Source of the DNA: an uncultured Candidatus Saccharibacteria bacterium
Lineage (GTDB): Bacteria > Patescibacteriota > Saccharimonadia > Saccharimonadales > Saccharimonadaceae
Assembly (NCBI GenBank): GCA_938041555.1
Contig: CALIAC010000037.1
Location: 1-50,605 of the forward strand
DNA length: 50,605 nt
Direction of reading: 5' to 3'
Part shown: positions 8,817 through 17,497 of the stretch, piece after piece
How the letters are laid out: the number at the start of each line of letters is the position of its first letter
How positions within the stretch are numbered: position 1 is the stretch's first letter
Translations under genes and position numbers: made by a program
The notes under the pieces: generated by a model
The model's database searches: none
Told to the model about the DNA's origin: nothing
What the model saw: the letters and a program-made list of their open reading frames with translations, nothing else

Positions 8817-11800
8817 CTATGCTTTCGCCAGACTCACCTGCAGCTCAGCGCCATCCACCGTGGCCGTTGTGTGGTAGAGTGCATCGGCTGGGCGTTCTGC
8901 CGCCACTATAGCGAGGGTTTCGCTGGCAATGGTGTCGGCGTGCTCCTCAAGAGCTTGGCGCAGCTGCGCGGCTGCGTCACTAGCTGGTTGCGCCTGGCTT
9001 GGCGCTGCCGGGGCGGGTGGCTGGCTGGCGCTGGCGGGCTCAGCCCCGACCGCGAGATGCAGCACAATCCGGTCATCCACCTGCAGCCCAGCCTTCTTGC
9101 GTGCGCTCTGCACGTGGCGAATAACCTCGCGCATCAGGCCTTCACGCTTAAGCTCGGGGGTGATCGTCTTATCAATTTCGACCCAGCTCTCTGGCTTAAT
9201 CGTGCCCTCGGCTGCGTCATGATCCGTTAAGTATTCATCCAGGTGCTCAATCCAGCGAATTTCCTTCACATTCAGCTCCTCAGCCATGATCTGCTCATAA
9301 TAATCGGCCAGCTTGGTGCCGGCATAGGCCGCACGCTGCAGCGGCTGGCGCACCTTGATCGACTCCTGGTGCTCGTCCTTCTTCATGCGCAAGCTCAGGC
9401 CAGTGTTGATCAGCTCACGCGTGCGAGCCATATCGGTCAGAATCTGCTCATCCACCGCACCCGCTGGCAGCCAATCTTTCAGGTGGATCGACTCATCATC
9501 ACCGGTTAAGTTATGGTGCAACTCCTCAGCCAAAAACGGCGTAAACGGTGCCAGCAGGTGGCTCAGGCGCACCAGCACATAGTGCAGGGTGCGGTAGGCA
9601 TCGCTCTTGTCGCCATCATCTTCAGCGCCCGCGGCCCCTTTCGACGATCTCCAGAAGCGGCGACGGCTGCGGCGGACGTACCAGTTGCTGGCGTCGTCCA
9701 GGAACGGCAAAATCGGGCTGAGTGCATCAGGGATATTATAGGCATCCATATTTTTTTCAACTTCCGCCACCAGCTCATGCAAACGGCTAATAATCCAGAT
9801 GTCGAGGGGGTTGGTCACAGGGGTGGACGCCGTATCTGTTGTCTCAGGCCGCTCGGCCGCCATCTGCCGCGCATCTTGGCCTCGCTTTGCCGGGAAGGCA
9901 AAGCCTTCGCCACCAGACACTGGCTGGCCACTCAGTGGATCCACCAGCGTGCCGTCAAACTCCCAACCATCAACTTCCGCATACATCGTAAAGAAATCAT
10001 ACATATTCCAAATCATACTGAGCTTACGCGCCACATCGCCCACGTCCTTATCGTGCAGCGCGAAGTCCTCACCATTAAGCAGCGGGCTGCTCAGTAGCAA
10101 GAAACGCAAACTATCGGCACTAAACTTATCCATCAGCTCGTTCGGGTCGGTAAAGTTACCAAGCGATTTACTCATCTTGCGGCCGTCATTGCCCGCCACC
10201 ACACCGGTGGTAATGACGTTGCTGTAGGCGTTCTTGTGCTGGGCGCCGGCCTGGCCAAAGGCACCGATCTCGGCCAAGGCAGCGTTGACGGCATGCACAT
10301 AGTAGAACCACGCCCGCACCTGGCCGATGTATTCAACGATGAAGTCCGCTGGGTAATTCTGCTCAAACTTGGCCTGGTTTTCAAACGGATAATGCAGCTG
10401 GGCGAACGGCATCGAACCTGACTCAAACCAGCAGTCCAGCACCTTGTCGATGCGGGTAAATGTTTCACCGTCAATCGTAAAGGTAATGTCATCCACCCAC
10501 GGGCGGTGGTAATCATCCAGCTCCACGCCGCTCAGTTCCTTCAGCTCCGCATACGAGCCAACCACCCTCACCGTGCCGCGGTCACCCTTCCACACTGGCA
10601 TCGCCGTTGCCCAGAAGCGGTCACGGCTCAGGTTCCAGTCTGGTGCTTGTTCGATATTTTTGGCAAAGCGGCCGTGCTTGAGGTGGGTCGGAAACCAATT
10701 GATATGCTCGTTCTGCTCCAGCATCAGCGGCTTTTGCCCCTGGATGTCAAAGAACCACGACGGAATTGCCCGGTACATGATGCGCTGCTTAGAGCGCGGG
10801 TTAAACGGATATTCGTGGCGAATGTACTCGATCTTCCACACCGCGCCCTTTTCTTTCAGGTCTTTGGCGATGAATTTATTATTGTCCCAGACTTCCAGGC
10901 CTGTGTAATTGCTATCGGTGTAGTAGCCGTTATCATCGATGACGTGGAAGGCGCTAATGCCGTGGCGCTTGGCCAGCTCAAAGTCGTCCTCACCATAGGC
11001 CGGCGCGATGTGCACAATGCCCGTACCCGACTCGTGCGACACGAAATCCGCTGCGTAAATAGTGTGGATCTTGTCATTTTCCGGCCAAGTCGAGCCAGTA
11101 TCAAGCGGCTGGTATTTCTTACCCACCAATTCGCTACCGGGGAATTTCCGTAATACTTCGTAATCCAGCGGCTGATGTTTTTCGTCCTGCAGGGTGCGTC
11201 CCAACGCTTCCTCAGCGATGATTAGCTTCTCACCCCCCACCAGCACTTCGCAGTACGTCATCTCCGGATTAACCGCCAGCATCAGGTTGGCTGGGAGCGT
11301 CCACGGGGTAGTGGTCCAGGCCAGGACAGATACAAAATCTTGAGCTTCAACAAACGCTTCAATCGCCTGCTGAGTCACGGCTGTCACAGGGCGGCTCAGC
11401 AGCTCTTCTGGCGTACCCATAGCAAATCCTGCACCCTCATGTAATTCTAGCTTCTCAGCATCAACACCAGTCACAATATAGATGGAACATGCAACATTTG
11501 TTCCATTTTCGTGCTTGACAGTTTGCAGCAAAAGATTATTCGAGCTTACTTCAAGTTCAAGCTCCTCCTGAAGCTCACGGCGCAGTGTCTCAATTGGCGA
11601 CTCACCCTCATGGCTCGTCCCACCAAAGAGACTCACCATACCCGGATTCGTGATACCTGGCTTATCATCTCGCTGCTGTGCGATGAGTTTGCCATTCGTA
11701 TCCACCAACAAAGCACCGACATAACTCCTCTCGCATTCGTCAAAGCCTGCTGGCTTTTGCGTATCATCAACTATTTCACCGTTCAAAAGTTGCTTTACTC

Positions 11801-12938
11801 GCTGCTCAATTTCATCACGCGCTATCCGATTTTTTTCGATACTCTCGTTGCGTGGATCGGTCACGTTCCACCAAATAATATTATCACCCCTGAGCCAGTC
11901 TGGCGTCTGGGATTTTTCCGCTAGATTAACGATCAAATCATAATCACCCAACTTATCGGCCGTAAGCAGTTGCCGTTTATGTCCAGTGATGTCAATACCC
12001 ACTTCTTGCATCGTCTCGCTGCTTTTAGCCGGCTTATGGCTCATGGCTTCGAAATCACTCAACGTTGGAGCTTCGTCCCATTTTTTCTCTGGGTTCAACC
12101 CAGCCGAATCGGCATTTTGAGAGTGAGAATAGTGGTTATAAAATCCCTGTGCCATCTGCGAGCGCGCGGCATTTGCATTACATACAAACAAGACTTTTGA
12201 ATGCTCATTTAGTACTATTTTGCGACTCGCCTTACTATCTTTTAACTTAAACTTCACATACACACTCGGGTCGGTCACTGTCTGGTAGGCGTCGTTGTCC
12301 ATCGTTACTTCGGCCTTGCTCACAGGGGTGGCGAACTTGGTGTCGTACATCAGCACCTTTTCGCCTTCGTAGATTTTGCCAGCCTTATGCAGCTGCTTAA
12401 AGGCCCACCAGACGCTCTCCATAAAGTCCTTATCCATGGTGCGGTAGGCGCCCGTAAAGTCCACCCAGCGACCAATCCGGTCAATCACACCCTGCCACGT
12501 CTCGCTATTGGCCACCATGCTTTCGCGCGCCTTGGTGATGTATTTTTCCAGGCTGATAGTCGGCAACGGATTACCGTCCTTATCCAGCGGTGCTGGCTGG
12601 TCGCTACTCGTCACAATCTGGCGCCGATCCACAATATTCAGCTGCTTTTCGACAAAATTCTCTGCTGGCAGCCCATGGCAGTCCCACCCCCAGCGGCGCT
12701 CGACGCGCTTGCCTTTCATTGTCCAGTAGCGCGGCACTGCATCTTTCACAATACTACTCAGCAACGTACCGTGGTGCGGTACACCAGTGATAAACGGTGG
12801 CCCGTCATAAAAAACGTAGGCATTATCCGCCGGCCGCTGCGCCACCGACTTCTCAAATGTCTGGTCATCCTTCCAGCGCTGCACCCAATCTTTCTCGTAT
12901 TCTGCCGCTCGGCGGCGTGTGCCATGTGTGAATTTCAT
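8817..12938 (-). CDS. ileS: Isoleucyl-tRNA synthetase with inserted LMW-phosphatase/ArsC and Nudix domains
   Basis: Charges tRNA-Ile. 1373 residues, about 300 more than usual. The catalytic part has HHGT (~55-58) in the HIGH position and KMSKS (~921-925); the editing domain has WTTTPWTLPAN (~541). Between VYVKFKLKD and that motif sits an insert (~244-535). First comes an LMW-phosphatase/arsenate-reductase domain with CNANAARS (CX5RS) and a late catalytic-type DP (VTDPRN). A Nudix domain follows, with the box GGTSHEGES...RRELQEELELE. The frame is uninterrupted throughout. The start is ATG 12938, after AAGGAGG; the frame continues 13 codons further upstream without support. A low-complexity PA/Q linker lies near the C-terminus. 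It is probably the last gene of the T-box operon, 109 nt after the NYN gene. What the insert does is unknown. Confidence 0.95.
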   Translation of the reverse strand: MKFTHGTRRRAAEYEKDWVQRWKDDQTFEKSVAQRPADNAYVFYDGPPFITGVPHHGTLLSSIVKDAVPRYWTMKGKRVERRWGWDCHGLPAENFVEKQLNIVDRRQIVTSSDQPAPLDKDGNPLPTISLEKYITKARESMVANSETWQGVIDRIGRWVDFTGAYRTMDKDFMESVWWAFKQLHKAGKIYEGEKVLMYDTKFATPVSKAEVTMDNDAYQTVTDPSVYVKFKLKDSKASRKIVLNEHSKVLFVCNANAARSQMAQGFYNHYSHSQNADSAGLNPEKKWDEAPTLSDFEAMSHKPAKSSETMQEVGIDITGHKRQLLTADKLGDYDLIVNLAEKSQTPDWLRGDNIIWWNVTDPRNESIEKNRIARDEIEQRVKQLLNGEIVDDTQKPAGFDECERSYVGALLVDTNGKLIAQQRDDKPGITNPGMVSLFGGTSHEGESPIETLRRELQEELELEVSSNNLLLQTVKHENGTNVACSIYIVTGVDAEKLELHEGAGFAMGTPEELLSRPVTAVTQQAIEAFVEAQDFVSVLAWTTTPWTLPANLMLAVNPEMTYCEVLVGGEKLIIAEEALGRTLQDEKHQPLDYEVLRKFPGSELVGKKYQPLDTGSTWPENDKIHTIYAADFVSHESGTGIVHIAPAYGEDDFELAKRHGISAFHVIDDNGYYTDSNYTGLEVWDNNKFIAKDLKEKGAVWKIEYIRHEYPFNPRSKQRIMYRAIPSWFFDIQGQKPLMLEQNEHINWFPTHLKHGRFAKNIEQAPDWNLSRDRFWATAMPVWKGDRGTVRVVGSYAELKELSGVELDDYHRPWVDDITFTIDGETFTRIDKVLDCWFESGSMPFAQLHYPFENQAKFEQNYPADFIVEYIGQVRAWFYYVHAVNAALAEIGAFGQAGAQHKNAYSNVITTGVVAGNDGRKMSKSLGNFTDPNELMDKFSADSLRFLLLSSPLLNGEDFALHDKDVGDVARKLSMIWNMYDFFTMYAEVDGWEFDGTLVDPLSGQPVSGGEGFAFPAKRGQDARQMAAERPETTDTASTPVTNPLDIWIISRLHELVAEVEKNMDAYNIPDALSPILPFLDDASNWYVRRSRRRFWRSSKGAAGAEDDGDKSDAYRTLHYVLVRLSHLLAPFTPFLAEELHHNLTGDDESIHLKDWLPAGAVDEQILTDMARTRELINTGLSLRMKKDEHQESIKVRQPLQRAAYAGTKLADYYEQIMAEELNVKEIRWIEHLDEYLTDHDAAEGTIKPESWVEIDKTITPELKREGLMREVIRHVQSARKKAGLQVDDRIVLHLAVGAEPASASQPPAPAAPSQAQPASDAAAQLRQALEEHADTIASETLAIVAAERPADALYHTTATVDGAELQVSLAKA

Positions 12939-13047
12939 TGGTTTCCTCCTTGATTTATTATCAATTGTGTCGTACAATGTAGGTATTCAATAGTGAAAAT
13001 CCCTCGCTGCGGTTCTGTCCCTGCGGGGTCTTTTCATAGTATATTAT

Positions 13048-13554
13048 TCATCGACGCCTCACCTTTCCACGTATTTCCTTCATAAAGGTTATATTACTGC
13101 CAGACGCCTTCCGCAGCAGACTTGATGCATATTTCCTATTCGGTGCAATAACATGCTCAAACGTGTCTTTTTCCTGTAAAATTTTTACAAGCGGCGCAAA
13201 ATCACCATCACCCGTCACGATCACTGCTTTGTCATACTCCCCTTCGCGCCGCCAGCATTCCACAATAAGCTCTGCATCGACATTGCCCTTCACTTCACCC
13301 GTCGCTCGCATAATAACCGGCTTGAATATCAAAACATAGCCACACTCTTGTAAAAGTGAATACAAGCTTTGGTACTGAGACATATATCCAATAAAAATGA
13401 ATGCCTTTTCAACGTGATATTTATCACGCAAGTAAACACGGAATTTACGCCAATCAAGTGACCAGCCATCACTCTGAACACCCTTATAAATGTTTTGAGC
13501 ATCAATAAAAGCGTGTGTTACATAGCTATCTTGACACTGCACATCTTTTATCAT
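13048..13554 (-). CDS. NYN domain protein, LabA/PIN-like
   Basis: 168 residues. It has the PIN-like fold motifs of the NYN family: an N-terminal FIDAQNIYKG, a central NVDAELIVECWRR and VTGDGDFAPLVK, which provide the acidic metal-binding residues. These proteins are predicted or shown to act on RNA. The start is ATG 13554, overlapping the upstream TGA (ATGA) with AAAGGAG inside the upstream gene; the nine-codon longer frame is unlikely. Its place between a YunG-like gene and ileS in one operon is unusual and suggests a link to tRNA or nucleotide processing (inference). Confidence 0.85.
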   Translation of the reverse strand: MIKDVQCQDSYVTHAFIDAQNIYKGVQSDGWSLDWRKFRVYLRDKYHVEKAFIFIGYMSQYQSLYSLLQECGYVLIFKPVIMRATGEVKGNVDAELIVECWRREGEYDKAVIVTGDGDFAPLVKILQEKDTFEHVIAPNRKYASSLLRKASGSNITFMKEIRGKVRRR

Positions 13555-13955
13555 CTTATCTCCTTTCTGTTTCGTACCCACATCGTTTCTTTGACTCGCC
13601 CCTTCAGCAGCTCGTACCGCTGGCGGGTGTCGGCGTGGCGCAGAATCCGCTGGCGGCTGCGCGCAGTAGAGGTATCGTAATTAATTGCCACCGTGCCAAA
13701 CTGCGCGGCCGTGCTATCCACCACCTGGCCATCGATGCGATTAAAATAATGCGGCGTGCCCGCCACTACGCAGCGGCGGATCTCGCCACCACAGTAATCC
13801 TGCAACACCAGAGCCGAAACGGCACACTGCCCGCTGCTTGGGTTACTCGACGACCAATCATCACAGTAGGACGTCTCACCCGACCAGTTAGTTGAGAGAG
13901 CGTTACAGATTTTTACGATAGAGCTCGCACGTTGCTGCTTTATATCATTGCTCAT
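13551..13955 (-). CDS. YunG-like protein
   Basis: 134 residues. Features seen in the YunG family are CDDWSSSNPSSGQCAVSALV, followed by QDYCGGEI and HYFNRIDGQVVDSTAAQF. The cysteine in GQC, the later HY, and D form an arrangement that recalls a papain-like fold, but no activity is established. The gene is translationally coupled on both sides by ATGA overlaps: with the IMPase gene upstream and the NYN gene downstream. Confidence 0.7.
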   Translation of the reverse strand: MSNDIKQQRASSIVKICNALSTNWSGETSYCDDWSSSNPSSGQCAVSALVLQDYCGGEIRRCVVAGTPHYFNRIDGQVVDSTAAQFGTVAINYDTSTARSRQRILRHADTRQRYELLKGRVKETMWVRNRKEIR

Positions 13956-14740
13956 AGTTTCCTCATCGCCTCCACTATCTCCTCATGAACAATTCCATTG
14001 CTTAGTACCGCTCCGCAAATATCCTGATCATACCGCTGCTCCCGGCCGAAAAGGTCAGTCACCTTGCCGCCAGCTTCCTCAACGATAACTTTTGCTGCCG
14101 CAATGTCAACATTTTTGCCCTTCGTGCCAGCAAAGACCGACGCAACAAACTCACCGCGCGCCACTAAGGCTGCTGCATGCGTTGTGCTGCACGGCGACAT
14201 CACATAGACACCCTTTTCACAAGCAATATCATGGACAGCCTGCATCACATCCCACTGAGCACTCGACCACCAATCAACATTCATCTCCACACGATCGTCA
14301 AGGCTATTCTGACTAACATGAATTGGCTGATTGTTCAGATATGCACCATAGTTACGCACCGCCCAATACAAATGATCACTAAACGGCGCATAAATCACAC
14401 CGACTTCCGGCTGACCATCAATCACCAATGCCAACGAGAAGACCGATACTGGTAGCTCCATCGCAAAAGGCGCCGTACCGTCGATCGGGTCACATACCCA
14501 CACATAGTCCGAGCCACGGCGAGCACTCGCTTCTTCACCGTCAATATCGTGGGCTGGGTACTGCTCTGTCACGCGTCGGATAACAAGCTGGTTGATTTCC
14601 TCATCGGCGATAGTCACAATTGTATTATCTGCCTTGAGGTGAGCATCTAGCTTTTTGCCAAAATATTTTCGCATAATATCACCCGCTTCGTGTGCCACAC
14701 TTTTTGCAAAATCAAGCCATTCTTGCTGTTGATCAGTCAT
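13952..14740 (-). CDS. Inositol monophosphatase-family phosphatase
   Basis: 262 residues. The magnesium-dependent sugar-phosphate/nucleotide phosphatase family is shown by the glutamate in DIDGEEASARR, the core motif DPIDGT and the C-terminal motif VDIAAAKVIVEEAGG, where the usual WD is VD. Members hydrolyse myo-inositol-1-phosphate, fructose bisphosphate or 3'-phosphoadenosine 5'-phosphate; the exact substrate cannot be read from the sequence. The start is ATG 14740, seven bases after GGAG; the ORF continues four codons upstream without a ribosome site. It is cotranscribed with the flanking phosphoesterase genes. Confidence 0.88.
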   Translation of the reverse strand: MTDQQQEWLDFAKSVAHEAGDIMRKYFGKKLDAHLKADNTIVTIADEEINQLVIRRVTEQYPAHDIDGEEASARRGSDYVWVCDPIDGTAPFAMELPVSVFSLALVIDGQPEVGVIYAPFSDHLYWAVRNYGAYLNNQPIHVSQNSLDDRVEMNVDWWSSAQWDVMQAVHDIACEKGVYVMSPCSTTHAAALVARGEFVASVFAGTKGKNVDIAAAKVIVEEAGGKVTDLFGREQRYDQDICGAVLSNGIVHEEIVEAMRKL

Positions 14741-14763
14741 ATCTTTCTCCATGAGTAATGTAC

Positions 14764-15312
14764 TTATGCTATTGCCTCTGTATCATACACCCACCCGGGC
14801 TGCCATGAGCCAACTTCGCGCCAATTGGTTGCTATTGCCTCTGGCCAGGTCTTACCACCAAGGATAACGTCCAGCGCAAGCTGCGGTGCTTCGTGCGCCA
14901 CAATGGCAACGTGCTGGCCAGCATAGTCGCGCTGCAGCATCGCCACAAAGTCACGCATGCGCACCTCTACATCGCGGTAGCTCTCGCCGTGCGGAAACGG
15001 TGTATCAACAAAGGGGAGCAAACTAGCCTTAAATACCCCATCCGTGCCATTATTATCACCATAATTTGCTTCGCGCAGCCGTTTATCAATAACAATCTGA
15101 TGCGTCGCACCAAAAGCAAGCCGTGCCGAGTCGATCGCTCGACCAAGATCCGAGCAAAATACCACAGTAAAGCTAGTATCAGCCGCTTGCTCTGGCAGCG
15201 CCTGCGCTTGCTGAACCCCCACTGCTGACAATTCACCAGGCAACCATCCAGTCGCCTTGCCAGTTTCATTATCCGTCGTCGTACCGTGGACGAAATAAGT
15301 TATTTTTGTCAT
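14764..15312 (-). CDS. Histidine phosphatase superfamily protein, atypical RHG motif
   Basis: 182 residues. It has the branch-2/PGAM-like layout: phosphohistidine candidate H9 in YFVHGTTTDN, a second-strand arginine in SDLGRAIDSARLAF, and the late histidine in AIVAHEAPQ. The arginine that normally precedes the catalytic histidine (RHG) is valine here, so activity is uncertain. The start codon overlaps the SGNH stop (ATGA), with AAGGAGG inside the upstream gene. It is one of several phosphoesterase-like genes in this operon. Confidence 0.8.
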   Translation of the reverse strand: MTKITYFVHGTTTDNETGKATGWLPGELSAVGVQQAQALPEQAADTSFTVVFCSDLGRAIDSARLAFGATHQIVIDKRLREANYGDNNGTDGVFKASLLPFVDTPFPHGESYRDVEVRMRDFVAMLQRDYAGQHVAIVAHEAPQLALDVILGGKTWPEAIATNWREVGSWQPGWVYDTEAIA

Positions 15313-15980
15313 ACGCTTCCTCCTTGCTTAGTGTGGGTTACTGTATATTTGTGCGAATTTTCTACCTGCTTTATTGCATCATACACTCCCTGCGCCATTC
15401 GCCTATGCCCGTGCTGTGAAAAATGGATGCCATCAGGCGCATAGTCGTCATGGTCATCAAGTGGATTGCTAATAGTTGTATGAGTAGCGCGGAGCTTTTC
15501 GTTGATGCACTGTAGCTTGCTAGCAAGCGGCTCATGGCACTGAACTGGCACAATAGCTGGCTCAATATACCACACACTACCACCACCAGCCATGTCATTC
15601 TCGCTATCAGCCGCATAAGCTTGGGTATAGGCGCTATACCACTGTAAATCAGCCACAATTTGCTCGCCAGAAGCGCTTTCATTGTGTGCATCATTCACAC
15701 CAAGCGCGATGATCACCCCGCTCACCGGGCTTACCTCTCGCAGTGCTATTTCGTAACCAATCTTGCCACCAAGATATGGCATTTGCTCTGCATACTCCCC
15801 TGCTGTCCGTCCACACAGTCCCGCTTGAATAATGTCATACTCATCACCGAGCAATCGCTGGAGGATATTCGGCCATTGCTGTTTGGTAGCATAGCGCCCC
15901 AACGGAACGCCATTCTCACCAAAACCCCTGTCGCCCCAGACGTTCGAGTCACCGTAGATAAGGATTCGCCCAGGTTGCAT
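15309..15980 (-). CDS. SGNH/GDSL-type hydrolase
   Basis: 223 residues. Block I is YGDSNVWG with the nucleophile serine, block III is ALGVNDAHN and block V is PDGIHFSQHGH with the Asp-His pair. No signal peptide is present, so it is probably cytosolic. It resembles esterases or acyl hydrolases of the arylesterase type, but the substrate is unknown. The start is the ATG overlapping the GNAT stop (TGATG), with AAGGGG just upstream. Tight coupling on both sides places it in the T-box operon. Confidence 0.87.
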   Translation of the reverse strand: MQPGRILIYGDSNVWGDRGFGENGVPLGRYATKQQWPNILQRLLGDEYDIIQAGLCGRTAGEYAEQMPYLGGKIGYEIALREVSPVSGVIIALGVNDAHNESASGEQIVADLQWYSAYTQAYAADSENDMAGGGSVWYIEPAIVPVQCHEPLASKLQCINEKLRATHTTISNPLDDHDDYAPDGIHFSQHGHRRMAQGVYDAIKQVENSHKYTVTHTKQGGSV

Positions 15981-16552
15981 CACCCCTTACCTCGCACTTG
16001 CTTTGTCATCAAATAATACTCGCCAGCTTCATCAGTACCATCTGTTCGATGGTACACGCTGGTGAAGGTTGGCCCGTCTGCCACTAATCGATACATATAG
16101 CCACGCTTCTCGTAGATACCCATCGCCATTTTGTTGGTAACATCCACCGCCAGGCCAACTCGGTCAAACCCCTGCCGGTGCGCCTCATCCTCCGCAGCAG
16201 CGAGCAACTGCGAGGCAATGCCGCGGCCACGATACTGCTCTGCCACCTCAAGTGCATTAATCTGCGGCAGGTCAGGGTACTCATCTTCAATCCTCACCGA
16301 TGGCTCATCAATCTCTGGCCGCTCAGTCCAATCATGCCGCAGTGTCACCCGTCCTACATAACGGCTGTCCGCCACTGCAGCAAACACCACCGCCTTGCCC
16401 TGCATAGCCAGCTCTGTAAGCGTTGCTTCATAGCGATCAGAAACACCCATATCTTGCTTGAGCAATGCAAACTGCTCGCTGCCTGGCACGACTGTTGTAA
16501 TGCAGGCGCGTGCTTTCTCATAGGTGTGCGGCGGCTGCCAATGTTCATGCAT
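15980..16552 (-). CDS. GNAT-family N-acetyltransferase
   Basis: 190 residues. The acetyl-CoA binding motif A is clear: INALEVAEQYRGRGIASQLL, with the Q/RxxGxG/A signature RGRGIA. It is followed by the helix AAEDEAHRQGFDRVGLAV and the motif B element NKMAMGIYEKRGY. The acceptor substrate cannot be predicted. The ATG at 16552 overlaps the end of the 2H-like gene by eight bases. Transfer of an acetyl group to a small molecule or to an aminoacyl compound would fit the context, but this is only inference. Confidence 0.88.
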   Translation of the reverse strand: MHEHWQPPHTYEKARACITTVVPGSEQFALLKQDMGVSDRYEATLTELAMQGKAVVFAAVADSRYVGRVTLRHDWTERPEIDEPSVRIEDEYPDLPQINALEVAEQYRGRGIASQLLAAAEDEAHRQGFDRVGLAVDVTNKMAMGIYEKRGYMYRLVADGPTFTSVYHRTDGTDEAGEYYLMTKQVRGKG

Positions 16553-17087
16553 GGTTGTACTCCACTTCTTTTCGCTTTTGGTATGCAGAGTGGAGCGTTG
16601 CTTTTATTGCTGCATCAAGCGGCTGGGCTCGATACGCATCTCTGTCGCTATAGCCAATTGCGCCATTACGGTTAGTATATAACGTGACATGTGGAATAAT
16701 GAATTCTGCCTGAGGTATCAGTTCACGAATTGCATCGCGCCACGCTTCGAGCTCGCCCCACTGGGCAAGTGCAATAATTGTCTCGCGACCCTTTGCATTG
16801 TCGACCAATCTACAGAACTCACCCGTCAATTCCGGCTTTGTCGTCATCGCTGCACCAGCCGTGCGCGAGAGCTGCTCAAGCTGCTCATAGCCAGCTTCGT
16901 CCACCCCATACTCACCAAGTACCTCAAACAGTGACAGATGAAATTCATCGGTCTTTAGAAGCAAGCCCGCAACCTCCCGCGGAAAATTCATAGCGCGAAT
17001 CATGTCAGTCGTATCATACATAATGTAATTATACTCCCGATCGATTGCAAAGCTCGTCACACGACTATTCTGCTGCGTAGTGCTCAT
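16545..17087 (-). CDS. 2H phosphoesterase-like protein
   Basis: 180 residues. I assign the 2H superfamily from two H-x-[S/T] motifs with the usual spacing: H50-L-S52 (FHLSLF) and H133-V-T135 (PHVTLY), each in a hydrophobic strand context. 2H enzymes open or form 2',3'-cyclic phosphates and related RNA or ADP-ribose phosphodiesters. No database match was possible, so this is a motif-based call. Start at 17087 with AAGGA upstream; later in-frame ATGs (M23, M29) are possible. It is the first sizeable gene after the T-box leader. Confidence 0.6.
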   Translation of the reverse strand: MSTTQQNSRVTSFAIDREYNYIMYDTTDMIRAMNFPREVAGLLLKTDEFHLSLFEVLGEYGVDEAGYEQLEQLSRTAGAAMTTKPELTGEFCRLVDNAKGRETIIALAQWGELEAWRDAIRELIPQAEFIIPHVTLYTNRNGAIGYSDRDAYRAQPLDAAIKATLHSAYQKRKEVEYNHA

Positions 17088-17105
17088 CCTCTTTCCTTCA
17101 TAGCT

Positions 17106-17174
17106 CTACGCAACCTGCCGCGTGCATTTCGCAGTGGCGTGCTGCAAGGCTGACTTGTGGGCTGGCAATGGCAT
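17106..17174 (-). CDS. Possible 22-residue leader peptide after the T-box
   Basis: ATG at 17174 with a good AAAGGAG site, then 21 sense codons and TAG. The sequence begins MPLPAHKSALQ and has no isoleucine. It ends 19 nt before the 2H-like gene. It may couple the leader to the operon, be a real micro-protein, or be chance. No homology is known to me. Confidence 0.35.
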   Translation of the reverse strand: MPLPAHKSALQHATAKCTRQVA

Positions 17175-17184
17175 GGCTACTCCT

Positions 17185-17495
17185 TTATATAATTAAAATC
17201 ACCTCTTCTGGGCTTCGAGAATCCGCTGGGTATTCGCGCGGACGGTACCATCTCGATTCCAAAAGAAGTGATTCTCGCCGGAGCCCCGCGGCTATGCACA
17301 TAGGCCGGGGCGCGCCGTCTGGTTCTTTCAGCACTTGATTGTCACTTTGTCGCAGTGAGTCGCGGCGGGGTCTATTCTTGGCTCTTTAGATTCACAGCTC
17401 ACCATGAAAATAACAAACCAATTTCTTCCCGTAGGCTTCGTGGGTGATAGCCACTCATTTTGCGCACAATAAGCCGCGCAAAAATGCCTCTAGGT
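17185..17495 (-). ncRNA. T-box leader RNA, tRNA-Ile specific type
   Basis: Senses uncharged tRNA and raises expression of the downstream operon. The antiterminator/antisequestrator is explicit. Helix A1 pairs CGAGA (17251-17255) with TCTCG (17216-17220). The seven-base bulge TGGTACC (17244-17250) matches the UGGNACC consensus that pairs with tRNA NCCA. Helix A2 pairs GTCCGC (17238-17243) with GCGGAT (17221-17226). A perfect GC-rich Stem III precedes it at 17283-17311. Near the 5' end a short hairpin GTGG-CTATCAC-CCAC (17440-17454) presents AUC, an Ile codon, in its loop, as in the ultra-short Stem I ileS T-boxes of Actinobacteria. UGGU fits a discriminator A, as in tRNA-Ile. A helix AATCACTTC/GAGGTGATT could also hide purine-rich bases near the first ribosome site. 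Regulation is therefore probably at translation. Confidence 0.82.
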
Positions 17496-17497
17496 CT

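Noticed and set aside
17186..17203. Ile-rich mini-peptide GTG ATT TTA ATT ATA TAA after the T-box
   Set aside because: The purine-rich ribosome site would abut the GTG with no spacing, and AT-rich sequence makes Ile codons likely by chance.
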